Origin: a virus
Strand: one strand, 5' to 3'
Length of the DNA: 34,133 nt
IMG/VR virus record: IMGVR_UViG_3300042938_002066
Span: 1-34,133 of that record
Shown here one piece after another: positions 22,738-28,587 of the stretch. Under the pieces are notes generated by a model. It saw only the letters and a list, made by a program, of their open reading frames with translations. It did no database searches and had not been told where the DNA came from. Within the stretch, counting starts at the first letter, position 1; the number at the start of each line of letters is the position of its first letter. Position numbers and translations under genes: made by a program.

Positions 22738-23000
22738 CGAAAAACCTTGCGGCACCCCTGAATATTCCGGTACTAATGGGAAGCCAGCAGCCGGGTAACG
22801 CCGCAAGCGTCCGATCCTGCCGGCCGGAGAGAGGCCCACCGCAACGGGCCAGACGCGGGTCCGGCTGACCTGCGCCACGAGCGGGGCCGAAATCGGCGGG
22901 GAGCGGAACAAGTTCCGTCCGCCTGACCGCCCCGCCGGCGGGCACGAGATTGCCGGGGAGCTCAGTCGATTGTGCAAACGCATGATCGGGAGCCCCCGTT
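22738..23000 (+). ncRNA. Hairpin-rich 263-nt leader before the capsid gene (candidate structured RNA)
   Basis: No ORF on this strand explains this stretch, in a genome where genes otherwise overlap. Complementary segments are many. CTTGCGGC (22746-22753) pairs with GCCGCAAG (22800-22807); GCGTC (22807-22811) with GACGC (22852-22856); GGCCC/GGGCC at 22833-22850. Further ones are a 6-bp stem at 22856-22872 (with one G-U pair), GCCGA/TCGGC at 22886-22897, a two-part stem at 22895-22923 and palindrome 22931-22942. GC-rich DNA forms hairpins easily, so conservation is needed to prove a real RNA. The ribosome site GGGAG is at 22988-22992. Confidence 0.45.
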
Positions 23001-23888
23001 ATGTCCATCGAAGTTTCCACCTCGTTCGTCCAGCAATTCCGTTCCAACCTCGTGATGCTGGCGCAGCAGATGCCCAGCCGCTTGGAAAGCACGATCTATG
23101 CTGAGCCCGTCACCGGCACCACCGCCTGGTATGACCAGATCGGCACCGCCACGGCGCAGCGCATCATCAACCGCCACGCCGACACCCCCATTGCCAACAT
23201 CCAGCACCGCCGCCGCCGCATCGACGTACTCAGCTACAACGTGGCCGAGCTGATCGACGGCGCCGACCGCGTGCGCATGCTGGCCGATCCCTCCAGCGCC
23301 TACGCCCAGGCCCTGGTGGCGGCGATGAACCGCCAGAAGGATGATTTGATCATCGCGCAGTTCTTCGCCTCGGCGAACACCGGCGCCGATGGCACCACCG
23401 CGGTGACCTTCCCCGCCGCCAACCAGGTGGCGGTGAACAGCTGGAAGTATGGTTCCGGCTCCGGCAACGCCGGCCTCACCATCTCCAAGCTGATCGAGGC
23501 CAAGGCCCTGCTGGATGCCGGCGAGGTGGAGGAGACGGAGCGCTACATCGCCGTTTCCGCCAAGCAGCTGGCGGACCTGCTGGGCACCACCGAAGTCACC
23601 AGCAGCGACTTCAACGCGGTGCAGGCCCTGGTCTCTGGCCAGATCAGCACCTTCCTGGGTTTCAACTTCATCCGCTCGGAGCGCCTGCCCATCGATGGCT
23701 CCAGCTACCGCCGCGTGGCCGCGTGGCAGAAAATGGGCATGTACCTGGGCAAGAGCCAGGACATCATCGCCGACCTTGGCCCGCGGCGAGACAAGAACAA
23801 CGCTATGCAGGCCTACTACGAAATGACCATGGGCTGCGCCCGCGTGGAAGAAGCCCGCGTCATCGAGATCAAGTGCCTGGAGAGCTGA
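23001..23888 (+). CDS. Major capsid protein
   Basis: 295 aa; GGGAG lies 8 nt upstream of the ATG. 'FVQQFRSNLVMLAQQMPSRLESTIY', 'TAWYDQIGTATAQ', 'RRRRIDVLSYNVAELIDGAD' and 'YAQALVAAMNRQKDDLIIAQFFASANTG' match the HK97-fold capsid proteins of the BPP-1/epsilon15 group; the end ('LGPRRDKNNAMQAYYEMTMGCARVEEARVIEIKC') is characteristic of them. It follows the scaffold gene and precedes a decoration-protein gene. It forms the icosahedral shell. It is bounded by non-coding gaps on both sides, so its expression may be set separately from its neighbours. Confidence 0.9.
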   Translation: MSIEVSTSFVQQFRSNLVMLAQQMPSRLESTIYAEPVTGTTAWYDQIGTATAQRIINRHADTPIANIQHRRRRIDVLSYNVAELIDGADRVRMLADPSSAYAQALVAAMNRQKDDLIIAQFFASANTGADGTTAVTFPAANQVAVNSWKYGSGSGNAGLTISKLIEAKALLDAGEVEETERYIAVSAKQLADLLGTTEVTSSDFNAVQALVSGQISTFLGFNFIRSERLPIDGSSYRRVAAWQKMGMYLGKSQDIIADLGPRRDKNNAMQAYYEMTMGCARVEEARVIEIKCLES

Positions 23889-23906
23889 TCTCCAGCTGAT
23901 CCTCAG

Positions 23907-23929
23907 GGGCCCGCGTGATGCGGGCCCCG
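23907..23929 (+). terminator. Perfect 9-bp hairpin after the capsid gene
   Basis: GGGGCCCGC and GCGGGCCCC form a perfect 9-bp stem with loop GTGAT, 19 nt after the capsid stop. No T run follows, so it is better seen as an attenuator, processing site or 3'-end stabiliser than as a full intrinsic terminator. Confidence 0.55.
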
Positions 23930-23981
23930 CCCCCATTCCACCGGCGCCCCGCCACGGGCCGGCACAATCCAGGAGGCTCGC

Positions 23982-24479
23982 ATGCCTGTCTTCAACCTCA
24001 ATTCCACCTCCATCACCAACCGCAACGCCTCGCCGCCGGTGAACACGGCGATGTATCTCTCGGCCGGCACCGTCAAGCGCGCGCTGGCCACGTTCGAGTG
24101 CACCAGCAGCGACAGCATCAGCAGCACCTATCGCATCTGCGAGCTGCCGCGGAACGCCTGCATCAACTCCATCCGCGTGTTCTGCGATGCAATCACCAGC
24201 GCCGCGGGCGACCTCGGCCTGTACCAGACCACGGCCAATGGCGCCGCGGTCAAGGCGGTGTCCTGCTACGCCACGGCGCAGTCGATCGCCACCGCCATCA
24301 CGTTGGGCACCGAGATCGCCTTCGAGGCCCGCGACATCGCCAACCTGCAGCGCCGCGTGTGGGAAGATGCCGGCGACACCAGCGACCCCGGCCGCAACTA
24401 CGACCTGGTGTTCACCCTCACCGCCGCCAGCACCGCCGCCGGCACGCTGTCGTTCATGGTGGAGTGGACGGAGCTTTAG
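23982..24479 (+). CDS. Capsid decoration / cementing protein (Bbp16-like)
   Basis: 165 aa; AGGAGG is 6 nt upstream of the ATG. It begins 'PVFNLNSTSITNRNASPP' and is beta-rich throughout ('RALATFECTSSDSISSTYRICELPRNACINSIRVFCDAI', 'AGTLSFMVEWTEL'), the pattern of the jelly-roll-like cement protein that trimerises on BPP-1-type capsids. Its position immediately after the capsid gene supports this. It would stabilise the shell against packaged DNA. It ends with TAG. Good confidence as a virion protein; family from memory. Confidence 0.75.
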   Translation: MPVFNLNSTSITNRNASPPVNTAMYLSAGTVKRALATFECTSSDSISSTYRICELPRNACINSIRVFCDAITSAAGDLGLYQTTANGAAVKAVSCYATAQSIATAITLGTEIAFEARDIANLQRRVWEDAGDTSDPGRNYDLVFTLTAASTAAGTLSFMVEWTEL

Positions 24480-24524
24480 CAGCGCTGCTGCCTCGCGGGG
24501 CTGGCGCCCCTGCCCACACGCCGC

Positions 24525-24587
24525 GCCGGGGCTCTCCGCCCCGGCACGTCCAGCCGCCCCGGTTGCGCGCCAGAACGCCGGGGCGGC
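24525..24587 (+). terminator. Two strong hairpins between decoration and adaptor genes
   Basis: The first stem is GCCGGGG/CCCCGGC (24525-24531 and 24539-24545). The second is a perfect 10-bp stem GCCGCCCCGG/CCGGGGCGGC (24553-24562 and 24578-24587) with a 15-nt loop. No T run follows. They probably limit readthrough or protect the upstream mRNA, which would favour capsid and decoration protein over tail proteins. Confidence 0.5.
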
Positions 24588-24609
24588 GCCCCATTTCCCA
24601 GGATGACCC

Positions 24610-25188
24610 ATGGCCGCAGTCAGCCTGACCAACGTCGCCAACATGGCCATGGCGCTGATCGGCCAGGAACGCATCGCGCGCCTGGACGACAGCTCCAAGC
24701 CGGCGCGGCTGGCCAATGAATTCCTGCCGCAAGTGCGCGATGCCTGCCTGGTGCGCCACCCCTGGAATTTCGCCATCGCCCGCGCCAGCCTGCCAGCCCT
24801 GGCCACCGCGCCCGCCTTCGGCTTCAGCCGCGCCTTCGAACGCCCAGCCGATTGCCTGCGCGTGCTCACCCTGAACGGCGCCGACCCGCACGAGCCGTTC
24901 CAGATCGAGGGCAGCTCGATCCTTTGCAGCCTCGAAGCCCCGCTGGGTATCCGCTACATCCGCCAAGTGGCCGACGCCGGCAGCTGGTCCCCGCTCTTCG
25001 TGGACCTGGTGGCCGCCGAGCTGGCGCGCCGCCTGTGCATTCCGCTGAGCGCCGACAAATCCCAGCACGCCCAGCTGATGCAGATGATCGAGCAGCTGGA
25101 ACGGCGCGCCCGCAGCACCGACGCGGCCGAGGGCACGCCGATGCCGGCCATCCTGCCAGCCGACGACCTGATCCTGGCCCGGTTGTAG
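24610..25188 (+). CDS. Tail adaptor (T7 gp11 / tail tubular A-like)
   Basis: 192 aa, near T7 gp11 (196 aa). An AGGA site lies 6 nt before the ATG. 'NVANMAMALIGQERIARLDDSSKPARLANEFLPQVRDACLVRHPWNFA' and 'FSRAFERPADCLRVLTLNG' are the family signature, followed by 'IRYIRQV' and 'FVDLVAAELARRLCIPLSADKS'. It forms the ring that joins portal to nozzle in short tails. The TAG stop overlaps the GTG start of the next gene by one base. Confidence 0.9.
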   Translation: MAAVSLTNVANMAMALIGQERIARLDDSSKPARLANEFLPQVRDACLVRHPWNFAIARASLPALATAPAFGFSRAFERPADCLRVLTLNGADPHEPFQIEGSSILCSLEAPLGIRYIRQVADAGSWSPLFVDLVAAELARRLCIPLSADKSQHAQLMQMIEQLERRARSTDAAEGTPMPAILPADDLILARL

Positions 25189-25826
25189 TGCCCACCACCT
25201 ATCAGGCCTCGTTCGCCGCCGGCATCCTCTCTCCCCGCCTACGCGGGCGAATCGATCTGGCTCAATACGCGGCTGGCGCGGAAGACCTCACCAACATGGT
25301 GGTGCTGCTGGGTGGCGGCGCCACGCGGCGCCAGGGCAGCTACCGCGTGGCGGCCCCCAAGCCCGGCGGGCGCGTGCGCCTGGTGCCGTGGCGCATTGCC
25401 AGCGATGTCACCTACCTGCTGGAATTCGGCGCCAGCTACATCCGCTTTTTCCGCGATCGCGGGCAGCTCACCAACAGCGCCGCCGCCGTGCTGGAAGTCG
25501 CCACGCCCTACACGCTGGACCAGCTGCGCGAGCTGTCCTTCACCGCCAGCGCCGATGTGCTCTACATCCTGCACGGCAGCCACCAGCCGCGGAAGCTGAG
25601 CCGCACCGCCAGCGATACATTCAGCCTCGCGCTGGTGGCTTTCGCCGATGGCCCCTACGACACCGAGAACACCGGCAACACGGGCGCGGCCAGCCCCGCC
25701 CCCACCGTGACCGCTCCCGAAGGCGGCACCATTGTGCCCGATGCCGGCGCCGGCAGCGGCGCCATCTGGGGTGGCGATGCCACCGGGGGCGAGGCTGAAG
25801 GCGGCAACGGCGGGGGCGAGGGCTAG
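25188..25826 (+). CDS. Tail nozzle (T7 gp12-like) N-terminal portion, ends at in-frame amber
   Basis: 212 aa from the GTG at 25188, which overlaps the adaptor stop. 'TTYQASFAAGILSPRLRGRIDLAQYAAGAEDLTNMVVLLGGGATRRQGSYRV', 'RVRLVPWRIASDVTYLLEFG' and 'VATPYTLDQLRELSFTASADVLYILHGSHQPRKLSR' form the N-terminal domain of nozzle proteins. The last 45 residues are Gly/Ala/Thr-rich low complexity. The TAG at 25824-25826 is followed in the same frame, one codon later, by the GTG of the C-terminal portion. A fused product would be about 800 aa, the size of T7 gp12 (794 aa). TAG is a normal stop elsewhere here (4742, 17193, 24479, 25188). Confidence 0.85.
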   Translation: MPTTYQASFAAGILSPRLRGRIDLAQYAAGAEDLTNMVVLLGGGATRRQGSYRVAAPKPGGRVRLVPWRIASDVTYLLEFGASYIRFFRDRGQLTNSAAAVLEVATPYTLDQLRELSFTASADVLYILHGSHQPRKLSRTASDTFSLALVAFADGPYDTENTGNTGAASPAPTVTAPEGGTIVPDAGAGSGAIWGGDATGGEAEGGNGGGEG

Positions 25827-25829
25827 CCC

Positions 25830-27590
25830 GTGGCCGACACAAACATCACCCTCACGCCCAGTGTGGCGCACACCAGCGGCGCCGCCACCGTCACGGCCAG
25901 CGCCGCCCTGTTTACGCCGGATGATGTGGGCCGCCTGATCTCGATCCTGCAGGCCTGCAACACCACCCGCGCCGCCGCCACCGCCTACAGCGGCGGGCGC
26001 ATCCTGGTCTCGGAATACAACCAGGTGCCGCGCCTCTATCGCGTCATCACCGGCGGCACCACCGCGGCGGCCATCCTAGCCGGCACAACGCCCAACTACG
26101 ACCTAGCCGCCCCAAACGACACCGGGCTGACGGTGCAAGATGGCACCGCCGTGCTGCGCTACCTCGGCCCCGGCCGGCACGTGTGGGGCTGGGCGCTGAT
26201 CACCGGCTTCACCAGTGCTACCGTGGTGGCGGTGAGTGTGGAGCCGCGCGGCGTGTTTGCCGCTACCACGGCAAGCCTGCGCTGGCGCCTGGGCGAATTC
26301 TCCAACACCCGCGGCTGGCCGCGCAGCGCCACCTTCCACAAAGGCCGGTTCTGGCTGGGCGGCAGCAGCACCCGCCCGCAAAGCCTGTGGGCCAGCCAGT
26401 CCAACGATTTCGAGAACTTCGCCCCCACGGAGCCCGACGGTTCCGTGTTCGACACCAACGCCATCAGCATCGCGCTGGATGCCGATACCGTGCAGGCGGT
26501 GCGCTGGCTGGCCAGCGTGCCGCGTGGCCTGGCCGTGGGCACCAGTAGCGGGGAATGGCTGGTGGCGCCGGCCAACCGCAACAACGCCATCAGCCCCAGC
26601 AACATCACCGCCGACCCGCACGGCAGCCGCGGCACCGGCAGTGGCGCCAACCCGCAGCGCGTCAGTGGACCCGTGCTGTTCCCCCAGCGCGGCGGCCGGC
26701 GCCTGCGCCAACTCGAATACGACTACGCCACCGACCGCTTCACCACCGCCGACCTCACCACCCTGGCCGATAACATCGCCGGCGCCGGCTTCCTGGAAAC
26801 CGCCTACGCCGACACGCCCGACGGCGTGTTCTACGGCCTTCGCACCGACGGCAAGATCGCCTGCCTGACCTTCGACACCGACCAGAAGCTGCGCGCCTGG
26901 AGCCTGTGGGAAATGACCGGCGGCACGGTGGAAAGCATCGCCGCGGTGCCAGACCCGAATGGCACCGGCACCGACCTCTGGTGCAGCGTGGTCCGCACCG
27001 TGGCCGGCGCTGAGCAGCGCAGCATCGAATTCATCCGCTCCCCGTTTCGCGCCGAGCTGGAGGATGCAACCGACGCCTTCATGCTCGACAGCGGCCTGAC
27101 CTATGCCGGCACCCCCGTCATCAGCGTTACCGGCCTGTCTCATTTGGACGGGCAAACCGTGCAGGTGGTGGCAGATGGCTCCCGCCGGGATAACCAGGTG
27201 GTGGCCAGCGGCGTGGTGGCCATCACCGGCCCGGCCGCCAGCACGGTGCATGTGGGCCTGCCCTACCGGCACCGCATCGTTGACCTGCCACCCGGCGGCG
27301 TGCTGCCCAACGGCGCCCCGCTGCGCACCCTGACGCTGCGCGTGGTCAAAGCACACCTCACCCTGATGGACAGCTTGGGCGGGCGCGTGGGCGGCGCGGA
27401 CGACCAAGGCGAAGACCTCGCCTTCCGCACCATCGACATGGCGATGGGCGAGGCCGTGCCGCTGTTCACCGGGGAACGCAGCGTGACCACTTTCGGCAGC
27501 TGGGGCAGCAAAGGCCAGGTGGAGATCATCGGCGACGACCCGTTCCCGTTCACCCTGCTGGCGATCACCAAGGAGATTTCCGCGTCGTGA
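25830..27590 (+). CDS. Tail nozzle (T7 gp12-like) C-terminal portion
   Basis: 586 aa from a GTG at 25830, in the same frame as the preceding ORF and one sense codon after its TAG. GAGGG (25818-25822) lies 7 nt upstream, so independent initiation or reinitiation is possible. It opens with 'NITLTPSVAHTSGAATVTASAALFTPDDVGRLISI', a segment found in the middle of full-length nozzle proteins, then 'LRWRLGEFSNTRGWPRSATFHKGRFWLGGSSTRPQSLWASQSNDFENF' and 'RRLRQLEYDYATDRFTTADLTTLADNI', both typical. It forms the tail tube tip that contacts the tailspike and gates ejection. The stop overlaps the next start (GTGA). Confidence 0.88.
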   Translation: MADTNITLTPSVAHTSGAATVTASAALFTPDDVGRLISILQACNTTRAAATAYSGGRILVSEYNQVPRLYRVITGGTTAAAILAGTTPNYDLAAPNDTGLTVQDGTAVLRYLGPGRHVWGWALITGFTSATVVAVSVEPRGVFAATTASLRWRLGEFSNTRGWPRSATFHKGRFWLGGSSTRPQSLWASQSNDFENFAPTEPDGSVFDTNAISIALDADTVQAVRWLASVPRGLAVGTSSGEWLVAPANRNNAISPSNITADPHGSRGTGSGANPQRVSGPVLFPQRGGRRLRQLEYDYATDRFTTADLTTLADNIAGAGFLETAYADTPDGVFYGLRTDGKIACLTFDTDQKLRAWSLWEMTGGTVESIAAVPDPNGTGTDLWCSVVRTVAGAEQRSIEFIRSPFRAELEDATDAFMLDSGLTYAGTPVISVTGLSHLDGQTVQVVADGSRRDNQVVASGVVAITGPAASTVHVGLPYRHRIVDLPPGGVLPNGAPLRTLTLRVVKAHLTLMDSLGGRVGGADDQGEDLAFRTIDMAMGEAVPLFTGERSVTTFGSWGSKGQVEIIGDDPFPFTLLAITKEISAS

Positions 27591-28039
27591 TAGTCAGGGA
27601 GTTCCAGCCGCTCGACCTGCACCGGATCGTCGTGGCCAGGGTGGCCGTGCCGGGCTGGCGCAACCACGGCGCAAAACTGCTGGCCAGCGGTCCGTGCTGG
27701 TCCGCGGTGCATGACGGCGAGGTGATCGCCTGCGCCGGGCTGGCATTGCACTGGCCCGGCCGCGCCGGCGCCTGGTGCCTGATCGGCGCGCGGTTTCCCC
27801 GCAGCGGCTGGATATGGCTGCACCGCCAGGTGTCGCAGGGATTGATCAAGGCAACCGCCGACCTCCGGCTGCGCCGCATCGAAGCGGAAGCTGCCTATGG
27901 CTGGCCGCCCGGCGCCCGCTGGCTGGGCATGCTGGGCTTCGAACGAGAGGGCGTGATGCGCGCCTTCGGCCATGGCGGCGAAGATTTCGAACGCTGGGCA
28001 CGCATCGCCGATGCAGCCGCAACAGAGGCGCATAGCTGA
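27587..28039 (+). CDS. gp13-like (DUF2833) virion-associated protein
   Basis: 150 aa from a GTG overlapping the nozzle stop; AAGGAG lies about 11 nt upstream. 'MIVREFQPLDLHRIVVARV', 'VIACAGLALHWPGRAGAWCLIG', 'LRRIEAEAAYGWPPGARWLGMLGFEREGVMRAFGHGGEDFERWARI' follow the GNAT-like fold of T7 gp13/DUF2833 proteins, including the late 'LGFEREG' segment. In T7 this protein is needed for making infectious particles. Gene order nozzle, gp13, gp14, gp15, gp16 is kept here, which supports the call. No acetyltransferase activity is implied. Confidence 0.75.
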   Translation: MIVREFQPLDLHRIVVARVAVPGWRNHGAKLLASGPCWSAVHDGEVIACAGLALHWPGRAGAWCLIGARFPRSGWIWLHRQVSQGLIKATADLRLRRIEAEAAYGWPPGARWLGMLGFEREGVMRAFGHGGEDFERWARIADAAATEAHS

Positions 28040-28587
28040 TGGACCCCACATTCGCCCTGGTGGCAACCATCGCCAGCACGGTGCTCTCCGCCGGCTCATC
28101 CATTGTGGGCGGCATCCAGCAATCCAACGCCGCCGATCGGCAGGCGGAGGCGGACCGCAACAACGCCGCCCAGGCCCGCATCAACGCCGCCGTGGCGCTG
28201 AACACCAGCGAGGCGGAAACGCAGCGCGCGCAGCAGCAAACCCGCCGCCGCGTGGCCACCGCCGCCAACCAGTTCGCCGCCAGCGGCGTAGATCCCGGCT
28301 TCGGCAGCCCGCTGGACGTGATGGCGGACATGAGCGCAGAGGGCGCGCTGGATGCCCAGATCACCCGCTGGAAAGGCAACAACCAGGCGCGCGCCTATCA
28401 GGCCCAGGCCGCCGGCTACGACCAGCGGGCAGGAAACGCCGAGCAGGCCGGGCAAGATGCGCTCACCGGCGGCTTCATCCGCGCCGGCACCACCGTGCTG
28501 GGCGGTGCTGCCCGCTACGGCCAGATGCAGATGCGCATGAGCAGCCCCGGCAGCCCGGCGGGCGCCTATGCCGTGGGCGATTTCTGA
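28039..28587 (+). CDS. gp14-like internal virion protein
   Basis: 182 aa, with TGATG overlaps at both ends. One N-terminal hydrophobic segment ('TFALVATIASTVLSAGSSIVGGI') is followed by a long Ala/Gln/Arg-rich helix ('SNAADRQAEADRNNAAQARINAAVALNTSEAETQRAQQQTRRRV'), a 'GVDPGFGSPLDVMADMSAEGALDAQITRW' motif and a Gly-rich end. This is the usual layout of T7 gp14-type proteins, which are ejected first and form a pore in the outer membrane. Family placement rests on layout and gene order. Confidence 0.75.
   Translation: MDPTFALVATIASTVLSAGSSIVGGIQQSNAADRQAEADRNNAAQARINAAVALNTSEAETQRAQQQTRRRVATAANQFAASGVDPGFGSPLDVMADMSAEGALDAQITRWKGNNQARAYQAQAAGYDQRAGNAEQAGQDALTGGFIRAGTTVLGGAARYGQMQMRMSSPGSPAGAYAVGDF

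Noticed and set aside
25824-25826. Genome-wide recoding of TAG as a sense codon
   Set aside because: TAG ends several other genes cleanly (4742, 17193, 24479, 25188 and the Xis-like gene at 6853), with the next gene starting at once. Readthrough, if any, is local.
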